64,000 nucleotides of DNA from Mariniblastus sp. GTDB taxonomy: Bacteria > Planctomycetota > Planctomycetia > Pirellulales > Pirellulaceae. The notes beneath the pieces were generated by a model. It was not told the DNA's origin. It worked only from the letters and a program-made list of their open reading frames with translations, and searched no databases. The stretch spans positions 1,859 to 65,858 of the forward strand of contig WTFU01000092.1 of NCBI GenBank assembly GCA_011523945.1, read 5' to 3'. A program made the translations under genes and the position numbers. This document shows, one piece after another, positions 43,941 through 52,467 of the stretch (its first letter is position 1; the number at the start of each line of letters is the position of its first letter).

Positions 43941-44246
43941 ATTCGCCTCTGACAGCTCTAATCAAATTCGATGCCTAATGGTATCCACTTCAGTATACCG
44001 TATTTTTAGCCCTTTTCTCTATTATCGCCCTTCTGATAGAAATTAAATTCTACCTTCGCCTCAACACATTTAATCCTAACAATTGGTACTTACGGCCGCC
44101 TTGGTTGTGTTGTCTATTATTCGCTCGCGCTTTTATTTTTCTATGCTTTGGTTTGCTGTTTATCCGGAGAAACTAGAAAAAAATGAGATGCTCGACTGAA
44201 ATTTCTCGAGTCCGTATTTTTCCTGCCGTTTGTCTGAGGAGTTATT
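43941..44246. other. Divergent intergenic region upstream of panC
   Basis: The minus strand carries a TATACT at 43997-43992, suitably placed to be a -10 box for the toroid-repeat gene, but the -35 is poor. On the plus strand the only clear sign is the panC ribosome site GAGGAG (44236-44241). No gene seen. Confidence 0.35.
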
Positions 44247-44249
44247 TTG
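44236..44249 (+). promoter_or_regulatory. panC: Ribosome binding site with TTG start of panC
   Basis: GAGGAG, five bases, then TTG. No ATG or GTG nearby gives a family-like N-terminus. Confidence 0.7.
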
Positions 44250-45101
44250 AAGGTTGAAATCATATCCACTGTCGCGGAATTGTCTGAGGTCGTGCAGGGA
44301 CTGAGGAAAAATTGCCGCACCATTGGTGTTGTTCCAACGATGGGAGCCTTGCATGAGGGGCATCTTAGTCTGGTGAGGGCTTCGCTGGCAGAGAATGACG
44401 AAACGATCGCGACGATCTTTTTAAATCCGACCCAGTTTGCGCCTCAGGAGGATTTATCACGATATCCAAGGACATTGGAAAGTGACATCGAGCAGCTTGC
44501 TGCCGAGGGAATTGGCTACGTTTTTGCGCCAAATCAAGAGGAGGTTTATCCCGCCGACTTTACCACCAGCGTTACGCCGCCGGCGGTTGCCCGTCGTCTC
44601 GAAGGAGAATTCCGACCGAACCATTTTGGCGGTGTCGTGACGGTAGTTCTAAAACTATTGAATATGACTTGTGCAGATCGGGCTTATTTTGGGCAAAAGG
44701 ATTATCAGCAGGCGATGGTAATCCGACAGATGGTTCGAGATTTGAATGTCCCTACGGAAGTTAAAGTGTGTCCAATTGTTCGGGACACTGACGGATTGGC
44801 CTTAAGCTCCAGGAATGTGTTTCTTTCGCCAGAGCAGCGAGGGATTGCGCTGTCGTTAAATAAAACACTTCTCCACGTCGAGGCTCAGATTCAATCGGGG
44901 CAACGAGATGGATTTGAGGTGGTCACGGAAATGAGACAAATGTTGATTGATTCGGGTGTAGAAAGGATTGACTACGCAATTATTGCTCACCCCGATTCCC
45001 TGGAGATGGCTGATCCGATTGTTTTGCCGGCGGTCGCATTGATTGCAGCATATGTTGGCGAAACTCGATTAATTGACAATCGAGTATTTTCGGAAGGTTA
45101 A
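44247..45101 (+). CDS. panC: Pantothenate synthetase
   Basis: Joins pantoate and beta-alanine using ATP, the last step to vitamin B5, in the cytoplasm. Motifs PTMGALHEGHLSLVR, NHFGGVVTVV, FGQKDYQQ and LSSRNVFLSPEQR (ATP site) are intact. 284 residues, the usual length. The start is a TTG at 44247 with a full GAGGAG five bases upstream. Single gene with lgt 160 bases downstream on the same strand. panB and panD are not in the window. Confidence 0.96.
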   Translation: MKVEIISTVAELSEVVQGLRKNCRTIGVVPTMGALHEGHLSLVRASLAENDETIATIFLNPTQFAPQEDLSRYPRTLESDIEQLAAEGIGYVFAPNQEEVYPADFTTSVTPPAVARRLEGEFRPNHFGGVVTVVLKLLNMTCADRAYFGQKDYQQAMVIRQMVRDLNVPTEVKVCPIVRDTDGLALSSRNVFLSPEQRGIALSLNKTLLHVEAQIQSGQRDGFEVVTEMRQMLIDSGVERIDYAIIAHPDSLEMADPIVLPAVALIAAYVGETRLIDNRVFSEG

Positions 45102-45261
45102 TTTTTCTTTGTTAGATTTCCTAGCGAAGATGCAAAACGCTCCTCGGAATTAAACTACTCTAGCCGAAACCAATGGCTTTCGGTTCTAATTTGGAGAAGG
45201 GAACGTACGGCGAACGGAGATTGGTTGCCGAAGCGGTTCAATTAATTGAGAAAACACAAGT

Positions 45262-46563
45262 ATGAATCAAACACTAATTTTTATTCCTCATTGGGTGTTT
45301 GAAGGTCCCTTGTTGGTGGCTTGGCTAATCATCGGTGTCGCAATTCTCGGTTTTCTATGGATGAAACACGGTGCCGGTCAGGAGGTATGGAGCTTTGTGC
45401 CGGTATTTGCTGCCGTGGCTTTAATGATTCAGTTTGTTCTTCCAGTTCTTGAGATTTCCGGAATTAATCCGGAGGATCCGACGGGGCCTGCGATTACTGT
45501 AGGGCTTGCGATTCGCGGTTACGGTATTTTTCTCGTTTGTGCCATCGTTTCAGGATTTGCACTTGCGATCTTTCGAGCTCCCGCCGTAGGGCTGACTTCG
45601 GATCAAGTCATTAGTCTTGGTTTTTGGATGATTCTTGTCGGTATTGCCGGCGCTAGAATTTTTTATGTGATTCAGAAATCTGATGATTTTTTTGCCAACG
45701 GCGCGTCGTTCGGTCAACTTCTTTTAGCAGTAGTTGATATGACCAAGGGCGGGCTGGTTGTTTATGGGAGCTTGATTGGGGGAATGATCGCGGGGGTAGC
45801 TTATCTGAAAATTAACAAGCTGCCGCTTGCGAGAACCGCAGATCTGATTGCTCCCGGAATGGCACTTGGGTTAGCGATTGGTCGGTTAGGTTGTTTGATG
45901 AACGGCTGCTGTTATGGCGGAATCTGCGAGGCCCCGTTACCGAGCGTAACCTTTCCGCCGGGGTCGCCACCTTATATGGCTCAACTCGACAGCGGTGCTT
46001 TAATTGGAATTAAGGCGACTGAAAATCTCAATTCAACGTCTGGGTTTCGATGGCTTGTTGAGGCCGTTGAGGAAGACAGTCCAGCGGCTAGGAAGGGGGT
46101 GCAAGTCGGAGACGAGTTTTCGATCAGTGCACCAGACGAGCGTTATATTCGTTTTGAGAAGAAGGATGGTTCCGAGTCGATTTCTTTGCTAATTAGTCTG
46201 GAAAGTAGTCGTCGTGAGGGAGGGGGCGTCCCCGCAATTACATTACCGGTAGCCGAGTTGCCAGCTCGCTCGCGACCCGTCTACCCAACTCAAATCTACA
46301 GTGCGATTAACGCCTTTTTGTTATGTCTCGTTCTTTGGTTTTATTGGACGGTCAGAAAGTACGATGGAGAGGTTTTTGCCCTGATGTTGATACTTTATTC
46401 AATCGGTCGATTTTTGATGGAATTGATTCGTATCGACGAAAAAGGTCAGCTCGGAACCGGTCTAACGATTTCTCAGTTAATCAGCGTCGCCATGATTATT
46501 CTTGGAGTCTCTCTGCTCGCTTTGGCACGGCGGCCTAATGCAAAGCCAGTTTTACCTGCTTAA
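45262..46563 (+). CDS. lgt: Prolipoprotein diacylglyceryl transferase with PDZ-like insertion
   Basis: Transfers diacylglycerol from phosphatidylglycerol to the lipobox Cys of lipoproteins, at the inner membrane. Seven or so membrane segments and the Lgt signatures RGYGIF, GGLVVYGSLIGG, AIGRLGCLMNGCCYGG (about 205-220) and YPTQIYSAI (341-349) are present. At 433 residues it is over 100 longer than most Lgt proteins. The extra part lies between NGCCYGG and YPTQIY, where residues 246-315 look like a PDZ domain (SGFRWLVEAVEEDSPAARKG, VQVGDEFS, a beta strand ISLLISLES). This loop should face the periplasm. The E. coli His103 position appears as Tyr168, as in many distant Lgt proteins. Confidence 0.93.
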   Translation: MNQTLIFIPHWVFEGPLLVAWLIIGVAILGFLWMKHGAGQEVWSFVPVFAAVALMIQFVLPVLEISGINPEDPTGPAITVGLAIRGYGIFLVCAIVSGFALAIFRAPAVGLTSDQVISLGFWMILVGIAGARIFYVIQKSDDFFANGASFGQLLLAVVDMTKGGLVVYGSLIGGMIAGVAYLKINKLPLARTADLIAPGMALGLAIGRLGCLMNGCCYGGICEAPLPSVTFPPGSPPYMAQLDSGALIGIKATENLNSTSGFRWLVEAVEEDSPAARKGVQVGDEFSISAPDERYIRFEKKDGSESISLLISLESSRREGGGVPAITLPVAELPARSRPVYPTQIYSAINAFLLCLVLWFYWTVRKYDGEVFALMLILYSIGRFLMELIRIDEKGQLGTGLTISQLISVAMIILGVSLLALARRPNAKPVLPA

Positions 46564-46650
46564 ATCTCGGATTTTATTGGCAAAAGTAGCTACAATTGCC
46601 GTAGTGATAGCTGACATTGATGATAATCACCGTCTGTTTGCTGTTTTTAG

Positions 46651-46678
46651 GGAACTAAAACAGTGCTTTTGAAGTCAA
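46651..46678 (+). promoter_or_regulatory. Possible ECF-type promoter before the sigma gene
   Basis: GGAACT (46651-46656), 17 bases, GTC (46674-46676): the pattern of many ECF promoters, so the sigma factor could control itself. Transcription would start almost at the ATG (46683), giving a near-leaderless message, and no ribosome site is present. Weak evidence. Confidence 0.3.
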
Positions 46679-46682
46679 AGCA

Positions 46683-47252
46683 ATGAACAATCCGAGGGCA
46701 AAACACGAGGATCGCGAGTGGATCTGTCGAACGATCGACGGGGACACGGAGTCCTTTGGTTTTTTGGTGCAGAAGTACCAAGACCGCCTTTATAACGGCA
46801 TGGTTCAGATCCTTCGAAACGAGTCCGAAGCGGAAGACGTTGTCCAAGATGCTTTTGTATTGGCCTTCTCTAAGCTCGATTCTTTTCAAGGCAAGAGTGC
46901 TTTTTTTACGTGGCTCTATCGAATCGCTTACAACGTTGCGATTACGAGATTACGTCGAAGAAAGCGGGGGGTCTCACTTGATGGTGATGAAGCAAAAGTG
47001 CGATTGGATTTTCCAGACGGAGCCCCGTTGCCGAATCATTCGATCGAAAGACAGGAAGAAGCGATTCAGTTGTATGAAGCGCTTGACCGTCTTTCGAGTG
47101 AACACCGTTCAATTTTAGTTTTAAGAGAGATGGAAGAGTTGGATTACGATGCGATCGCCGAAATTCTGGAATTGCCCGTTGGAACGGTGCGAAGTCGATT
47201 ACATCGTGCGAGGATTCGATTGCGTGAGCTCTTGGAAAAAGTCATGGAATAA
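46683..47252 (+). CDS. ECF-type RNA polymerase sigma factor (SigW/RpoE-like)
   Basis: 189 residues with the two ECF domains. Region 2 (about 20-90) has QDRLYNGMVQILRN, DVVQDAFVLAF and FFTWLYRIAYNVAITRLRR. Region 4 (about 130-185) has LSSEHRSILVLREMEELDYDAIAEILELPVGTVRSRLHRAR, the -35 recognition helix. A charged linker lies between them. The gene is followed after 74 bases by a membrane protein built like an anti-sigma factor, so envelope stress or a cell-surface signal is the likely input. A possible autoregulatory promoter lies just upstream. Confidence 0.95.
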   Translation: MNNPRAKHEDREWICRTIDGDTESFGFLVQKYQDRLYNGMVQILRNESEAEDVVQDAFVLAFSKLDSFQGKSAFFTWLYRIAYNVAITRLRRRKRGVSLDGDEAKVRLDFPDGAPLPNHSIERQEEAIQLYEALDRLSSEHRSILVLREMEELDYDAIAEILELPVGTVRSRLHRARIRLRELLEKVME

Positions 47253-47326
47253 AAGACAGCGGAAGATTTGAGCGGCGATGAAGCGAGATGGTGCAAAATT
47301 ACTTGGTCGCGTGGTGAACTGAAGCA

Positions 47327-48340
47327 ATGACAGGCAATCTAAACGAAGACGAATTTGACGAAGGCAATGTCGAACGACTGAACGTCGAGCGGTTGTTGAC
47401 TGCTTATTTTGACAATGAGCTGGAACCAGCAGAGCGTGCCGAAGTCGAAATGATGTTGAGTGGAAACCCCGATCTGCGTGGATTGCTTGACCAGTGGCAA
47501 AAGTCCGGGGAATCCCTTCGGCAGCTGCCTGCCTATCGTTTGGGGGCAGATTTTTCAACGGTCGTTCAAGCAAAAATTGACGCGATTACAGCGGTGAAAC
47601 AACACGGGCCTCCAGTCTCGGTTTCCGGTTGGGACAGCCAGCGGGTTGGGTTTGGTGGAATTGTCGCCTTGGCTGCTCTGCTTTTGCTAACGTTGTTTGT
47701 CTTTCCGAGTTTGGTGGGAGACGGGCTTAATCAACAGACGGTTGCGGTCGTTAATAAGGAAACTGTTCGCGAGCCCAAAACACCCTCAGAATCGTCACCC
47801 AAGGAAAGGGCCAAGCCGATCATTGCCCCGAGAAACAGTTCGTTGCCTCGAAATTCGGGTCGTGTCCCCGGCGCACTTCCAACTAGGACTAGAGCTCGTG
47901 GCGTCGAACAAGTCGTGTTAATTCAGAATGCGACGCTGGCTGATCTTGAAGCGACTCTCCACCAACATGAGATACGGATTATTACTTCCCAGGGGGAAAT
48001 GCTGGATGGTGCACACTTTGCCCCCCTCGCGAAACAGGGAATGGAAGCGATTCATGTTGTAAGCCCAAAGACACGTATGCAGGACGCTCTGCATGAAATT
48101 GCAGGCCGTGAATTTGTCTCGGTTACTACGTTTACTATTCCTCGACAACGTGGTAGTGCTAAGTCTCCCGAGGCAGAGGGGGCGTTGGCGTTGCAGCTCG
48201 AGCCAGTAGATTTCAGAAACGCTGCCGAGGTCAATCGCGAGATTGAAGATTTGAATCAATGGTTCGATTTAGACGTTGAGGACAAGGGGGGCGACTCGAT
48301 GGAGTGGCTGCTGGTTATAAATTCCCCGGAGCAGCGCTGA
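47327..48340 (+). CDS. Membrane anti-sigma factor-like protein
   Basis: 337 residues. Residues 20-65 (ERLLTAYFDNELEPAERAEVEMML) match the helical anti-sigma domain seen in planctomycete sigma operons, without the HxxxCxxC zinc motif. One membrane helix (about 109-129) separates it from a Lys/Pro/Arg-rich linker (130-185) and a periplasmic domain (about 190-335) with no family match. It follows the ECF sigma gene on the same strand and is most likely its inhibitor. Whether release needs regulated cutting, perhaps by a site-2 or rhomboid protease, is open. Anti-sigma function is inferred from domain form and gene order. Confidence 0.8.
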   Translation: MTGNLNEDEFDEGNVERLNVERLLTAYFDNELEPAERAEVEMMLSGNPDLRGLLDQWQKSGESLRQLPAYRLGADFSTVVQAKIDAITAVKQHGPPVSVSGWDSQRVGFGGIVALAALLLLTLFVFPSLVGDGLNQQTVAVVNKETVREPKTPSESSPKERAKPIIAPRNSSLPRNSGRVPGALPTRTRARGVEQVVLIQNATLADLEATLHQHEIRIITSQGEMLDGAHFAPLAKQGMEAIHVVSPKTRMQDALHEIAGREFVSVTTFTIPRQRGSAKSPEAEGALALQLEPVDFRNAAEVNREIEDLNQWFDLDVEDKGGDSMEWLLVINSPEQR

Positions 48341-48757
48341 GATCGAGCGACCGTTGTTCAATGGGTGCAGCAGGAATGTGTTACGTAGAATGTGTTACGT
48401 AGAGTCGATTTTTATTGATCGATTTTCCCAAATCTCCGAGAGGGTTCGGAGACTGCGCTCCATTGCAGCGATTTGCTGCATTCTTCAACATGTTTTCCAC
48501 GACGTCGAATGCCTGTGTTAATCTGCATATTCGTTTAGCTTTATCTGACAATCGTGTTGTGTGGAAGTGGTGAACAGCCATTTAGTCCGTTCAGACTTGG
48601 CTTCTAGCGATTTCGATTCGCTTCCCAAAATGTCTTGTCGGATTTTTCTTTTTTTGGCTTTTCACGAGCACCGATCCGGTTACGCTTTCTTTCTAACGAG
48701 GAAGGATCGATTATCGATCTGATCAACCAATAAAACATCAAAGCGATAGAACAGACT
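48341..48757. other. Gap with tandem repeat, hairpins and palindrome
   Basis: Contains two 14-base copies of GAATGTGTTACGTA (48374-48401), a hairpin TCTCCGA/TCGGAGA (48433-48452), a second hairpin TGCAGC/GCTGCA (48464-48480) and a 15-base palindrome GATCGATTATCGATC (48705-48719). No gene is seen; the palindrome is 38 bases before the next ATG and may be an operator. Confidence 0.4.
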
Positions 48758-49594
48758 ATGGAAAACCAGCCTGAAGCCGCCGTTGCCGTTGAGGAATCAA
48801 AGGTTGTTGTTAGCGAAAACGCGACGACGAAGTCAGAGCCGTTTATTGGCCAATGGAATCAACTGATTTCAACGACCAACTGGGATAAAGGCGAGATTAT
48901 CTGCCAGTGGCGTGATTCGTTAAAATCTAACGACGTTCCAGTAACAGATTATTCTGATGAAGCATGGAGCCAGTTGGTTGGAGGCGTGACGCCTCAACAC
49001 GTGGGTCGTCTCCGTCGAACATTCGAACGGTTTGGGCACGTCTATCGAGAGTACGATGGCGTTTTCTGGAGTCACTTTTATGCTGCTCTCGAATGGGAAG
49101 ATGCAGAGATGTGGCTTGAGGGGGTGGTTCAGAATCAATGGTCGGTTTCCGGCATGCGGAAGCAGCGTTGGGAAACGCTAGGTAAAGTTGGCAATGAGCC
49201 TGTGGATTCTGAAATCGTTGTGTCTGAGCCAGCAGAGGAAACACAGTCGCTTGCGCTTTCAGAGAATGCTCGAAGTAACGATCGGGACTATATGGAAGGT
49301 CCTGTTCACGAGGGTCCAGACTGGGGGGATGGTGACCGACCGGAGGGTGGTTCGTCTTCTAGTACGGCAACGCTGGAAGAAGAACCGCAAACCGAATCAG
49401 AGGTAGAAGCACCACATGAAGTCCGGCCTTTTGAGTCGTTCACAGATTTGCCAGACGATGTCATGGAAGCGGCCAGTGATTTTAAAGTTGCGATTATCAA
49501 ACACAAAGCCGCTGAGTGGGAACAGATCAGTCGTAACGATATGATCGCTCTGCTAGACGCTCTGAAGCGGTTGGCTGAATTGGCTCCGGTTTAA
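48758..49594 (+). CDS. Trp-rich hypothetical protein
   Basis: 278 residues, cytoplasmic by lack of signals. The N-terminal half (about 28-145) is a compact helical domain with many Trp (GQWNQLISTTNWDKGEI, WSQLVGGVTPQHVGRLRRTFERFG, YAALEWEDAEMWLEG), including a VTPQHVGRLRRTFERFG segment like a helix-turn-helix. An acidic, Gly/Ser-rich linker (about 150-225) leads to a C-terminal helical part (about 230-278). I have not seen a named family. DNA or protein binding is possible. A palindrome upstream and a strong terminator (49674) frame it as a single-gene unit. Confidence 0.7.
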   Translation: MENQPEAAVAVEESKVVVSENATTKSEPFIGQWNQLISTTNWDKGEIICQWRDSLKSNDVPVTDYSDEAWSQLVGGVTPQHVGRLRRTFERFGHVYREYDGVFWSHFYAALEWEDAEMWLEGVVQNQWSVSGMRKQRWETLGKVGNEPVDSEIVVSEPAEETQSLALSENARSNDRDYMEGPVHEGPDWGDGDRPEGGSSSSTATLEEEPQTESEVEAPHEVRPFESFTDLPDDVMEAASDFKVAIIKHKAAEWEQISRNDMIALLDALKRLAELAPV

Positions 49595-49673
49595 TTCGGT
49601 TAGCTTTTCAAATTGCTTAGCCTGCGATCCAATTGTCATTGGCGGATGGCTCAAAATCTAAGTCGTAATTCAT

Positions 49674-49707
49674 AAAACGGCCGATTCAAATTGAATCGGC
49701 CGTTTTT
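49674..49707 (+). terminator. Long-stem intrinsic terminator
   Basis: AAAACGGCCGATTC pairs with GAATCGGCCGTTTT (49674-49706) across a short loop and is followed by T5. It ends the 48758 gene and could also work on the other strand. Confidence 0.8.
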
Positions 49708-49734
49708 GTTTAGCTAAGCCTCTCGTTGGCGTGA

Positions 49735-49851
49735 GGCCGGCATGAATCGAAGAAGTTCTGAAATGGAATGCGGTCGGCATTTTTAATTGGTTCTTGAGTT
49801 TTGTTTCACCAGTTTCACTGGCAAAATTTCGCTGGCGAGCGAGTTTTTTTT
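49735..49851 (+). ncRNA. Candidate small RNA between two terminators
   Basis: Beyond the terminator at 49674-49707 lie a GCCGGCAT...ATGC-GGT-CGGC pairing (about 49737-49785), a hairpin CCAGT-TTC-ACTGG (49809-49821), and a terminator hairpin TCGCT-GGCG-AGCGA (49829-49842) followed by eight T. No reading frame lies between the terminators, which suggests a short structured RNA. No promoter is clear. Confidence 0.35.
49829..49851 (+). terminator. Intrinsic terminator with GGCG loop
   Basis: Five-base stem TCGCT/AGCGA, loop GGCG, then G and eight T (49844-49851). Confidence 0.6.
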
Positions 49852-49952
49852 CCGACACGGACGGGATTGGTGAAATTCAAGCGAGAATCTGTTAGAAAGC
49901 TATTTCTTAAACGCTTATTTCCCAAAATTATAAACCTGAGAGAGAACGAAGT

Positions 49953-51032
49953 ATGTCGACCAAAGTTGCAATTATCGGAGCAGGTGGAATGCTCCAGTAC
50001 CATGCCGGTGGATTCAAGCAAGCAGGAGCGACAATTGTGGCTTTGGCTGATATGAATGAAGCCGCGGCCAACACTGCAGCACAGGAATGGGAAATTCCGA
50101 ACGTTTACAATGATGTCGAGACAATGTTGGCTGAGACTGATGCCGAAGCCGTCAGTATTATTGTTCCCAATAAGTTTCATGCTCCATTGGCAATTCAGTG
50201 CCTCAATGCTGGGAAGCATGTTTTTTGTGAAAAGCCCCCGGCATTAAACGCAGGGGAAGTGGAGTTGATGATCGCCGCTGCTGAAAAGGCGGGGAAAAAA
50301 TTGATGTTTAATTTTAACAATCGCGCTCGCCCCGAGTCTTATGAAATGATGGAGCGGATTGGCGATGGTTCGCTAGGCACGATTAACTCTGCTCAAGCAA
50401 AGTGGATTCGACGTACAGGTATTCCTGGATTTGGTGGTTGGTTTACGACTAAATCGCTTTCGGGTGGCGGTCCTCTTATTGATTTGCTTCACATGGTCGA
50501 CCTTGCCATGCACTTTATGGGGTATCCCGAACCAGCGTTTGTGCTTGGCCAGACCTTTAGTGACTTTATTGACGATAAGAGTTTCAAGGGCCCCTGGGGC
50601 ATTCCGGATAACGACGAAGGCGTTAACGACGTTGAGGCGGCGGCGCACGGTTTTGTAACATTTAAGACCGGCCAAGTCCTTTCTTTGCAGGTTTCCTGGG
50701 CAGAGATGGTCAAGCGGGAAGAGGTCTCGGTTGTCTTTCAGGGAAGTAAGGGTGGCGGCAAGGTGGAGCGATTGTTTGGAACTGACGGAATCGATGAGAC
50801 CGCAATTGACACCTGTGAAATTTACGTTCAGGAAGACGGCAAGTCGGTAGATAAGACGATCGAAGTCGACGAGTGTGAAGATATGGGGCGAATTCGTTCG
50901 GCAGCTAACTTTATCGGCGCCATTGAAGGAACCGAGGCTCCTTTAAATACGCCTGAACAAGCGTTGGCTTTGATGCGAACGATTGATGCCATCTACGCTT
51001 CGGCCAGTTCGGGAACGCCAATTGCAGTTTAA
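49953..51032 (+). CDS. Gfo/Idh/MocA family oxidoreductase
   Basis: 359-residue NAD(P)-dependent sugar or inositol dehydrogenase. The Rossmann loop is IIGAGGMLQYHAG (7-19), the catalytic Lys is in CEKPP, and the C-terminal alpha-beta dimer domain follows (from about 125: LGTINSAQAKWIRRTGIPGFGGW). A His-x-x-D type motif occurs in GGGPLIDLLHMVDLAMHFMG. It is the first gene of a pair with a second family member 77 bases downstream. The ribosome site is GAGAGAACGA. Substrate cannot be told; planctomycetes use many such enzymes on sulfated or unusual sugars. Confidence 0.93.
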   Translation: MSTKVAIIGAGGMLQYHAGGFKQAGATIVALADMNEAAANTAAQEWEIPNVYNDVETMLAETDAEAVSIIVPNKFHAPLAIQCLNAGKHVFCEKPPALNAGEVELMIAAAEKAGKKLMFNFNNRARPESYEMMERIGDGSLGTINSAQAKWIRRTGIPGFGGWFTTKSLSGGGPLIDLLHMVDLAMHFMGYPEPAFVLGQTFSDFIDDKSFKGPWGIPDNDEGVNDVEAAAHGFVTFKTGQVLSLQVSWAEMVKREEVSVVFQGSKGGGKVERLFGTDGIDETAIDTCEIYVQEDGKSVDKTIEVDECEDMGRIRSAANFIGAIEGTEAPLNTPEQALALMRTIDAIYASASSGTPIAV

Positions 51033-51109
51033 AGCCATGGGGGTGGTTGAAGCGCTCGGGTCGTTCCGCCGCCTATTAATTATTAATCAGATAAACTTGA
51101 GGTTATAAA

Positions 51110-52270
51110 ATGTCGCTAAATCGTAAACTCCGGATGGGAATGGTCGGTGGTGGCCGTGGTGCGTTTATTGGATCAGTGCACCGAATGGCTGCAGCATTGG
51201 ACGGTAAGATTGAGCTGGTTGCGGGTGCTTTTTCTTCGGATCCTGAAAAGAGCCGGCTCTCTGGTGAGGATTTCATGCTTGCTCCGTCACGCGTATATTC
51301 AAGTTATCAGGAGATGGCTGAAAAAGAGGCTGCTCTTCCGGAAGACGAAAGAATTGATTTTGTTTCAATCGTTGCCAGAAATGATCTCCACTACGATGTT
51401 TCAAAAACGTTTATCGAAGCCGGCTTTAATGTGATTTGTGAAAAGCCACTGGCTTTTTCTCACGAACAGGGAGTGCAGTTGGCTGAGGTGGTGGAAGCAA
51501 GCGGCAAGGTTTTTGCGCTGACGCATAACTACACTGGTTATCCAATGGTCAAAGAAGCCAAGTCGATGGTGGCTGATGGTAAGCTAGGGCGAATTTTGAA
51601 AATCGTTGCCGAGTATCCTCAAGGGTATGCGATTACCGCACTCAAGGATGAAGAAGACGGGGCAATTTCGAATTGGCGGATGGATCCCGGGGTTTCCGGA
51701 GTATCCAATTGCATGGGCGATATTGGTTCGCATGCGGAGAATTTGGCCCGTTACATCACCGGGCTTGAGATCGACGAATTGGCGGCTGAATTAACAACCT
51801 TTATCCCGGGGCGTCCGCTGGACGATGACGGAAACCTGTTGATCCGCTACAAAGGCGGAGCCAAAGGAGTGTTGTACGCGTCACAGATTTCGACGGGAGA
51901 TGAAAACAATTTAAACATTCGAGTCTATGGCACGGAGGCCTCTTTAGAGTGGCATCAAGAACATCCCAACGAATTAATTGTGAAATTCGCTGAGCAGCCG
52001 CGGCAAATTCATCGACGAGGTAACGTCTACAACGGAGAGGTCTGTGGAAAATACACCCGACTTCCGTTCGGGCATCCAGAAGCTTTCATTGAGGCATTTG
52101 CAAATGTTTATTTGGGTGCGGCCGAAGCGATTGCAGACGAGGTCAGTGGAACCTACACGGGACCTGAAGGTTATGATTTTCCCACGGTAGCGGACGGCGT
52201 TGAGGGGATGGCTTTTATCGAAGCGGCAGTCAATTCCTCAAAGAATAATGCGGCGTGGACAAAATTATAA
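51110..52270 (+). CDS. Gfo/Idh/MocA family oxidoreductase
   Basis: 386 residues, related to the preceding gene but not a close copy. Rossmann loop MVGGGRGAFIGSVHR (about 11-25), catalytic Lys in CEKPLAFS, C-terminal domain with SNWRMDPGVSGVSNCMGDIGSHAEN where the conserved GxxxDxxxH pattern appears as CMGDIGSHAEN. The length and a 40-residue extra at the start (LSGEDFMLAPSRVYSSYQEM) resemble the subset that acts with sugar phosphates or cyclitols. Transcribed after the first dehydrogenase, so two steps of one pathway are likely. Confidence 0.92.
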   Translation: MSLNRKLRMGMVGGGRGAFIGSVHRMAAALDGKIELVAGAFSSDPEKSRLSGEDFMLAPSRVYSSYQEMAEKEAALPEDERIDFVSIVARNDLHYDVSKTFIEAGFNVICEKPLAFSHEQGVQLAEVVEASGKVFALTHNYTGYPMVKEAKSMVADGKLGRILKIVAEYPQGYAITALKDEEDGAISNWRMDPGVSGVSNCMGDIGSHAENLARYITGLEIDELAAELTTFIPGRPLDDDGNLLIRYKGGAKGVLYASQISTGDENNLNIRVYGTEASLEWHQEHPNELIVKFAEQPRQIHRRGNVYNGEVCGKYTRLPFGHPEAFIEAFANVYLGAAEAIADEVSGTYTGPEGYDFPTVADGVEGMAFIEAAVNSSKNNAAWTKL

Positions 52271-52467
52271 ATTGGCACCGATTTTTGTAGTGCCGCAAGT
52301 GTGAACTTGCTTGTTTTCATTGGGGTTTTGAGAATCCACCCCAATTCGCCAACAACTGAGGGGTGCCCTTCGGTCGAGTGATGTTCAGCTAATTTTGCCC
52401 GCACTCTACATTTGCCAGGGATAATCTTTTAGAATAAACGGCTTAGCCGATTTAACAAAGTGAAACA

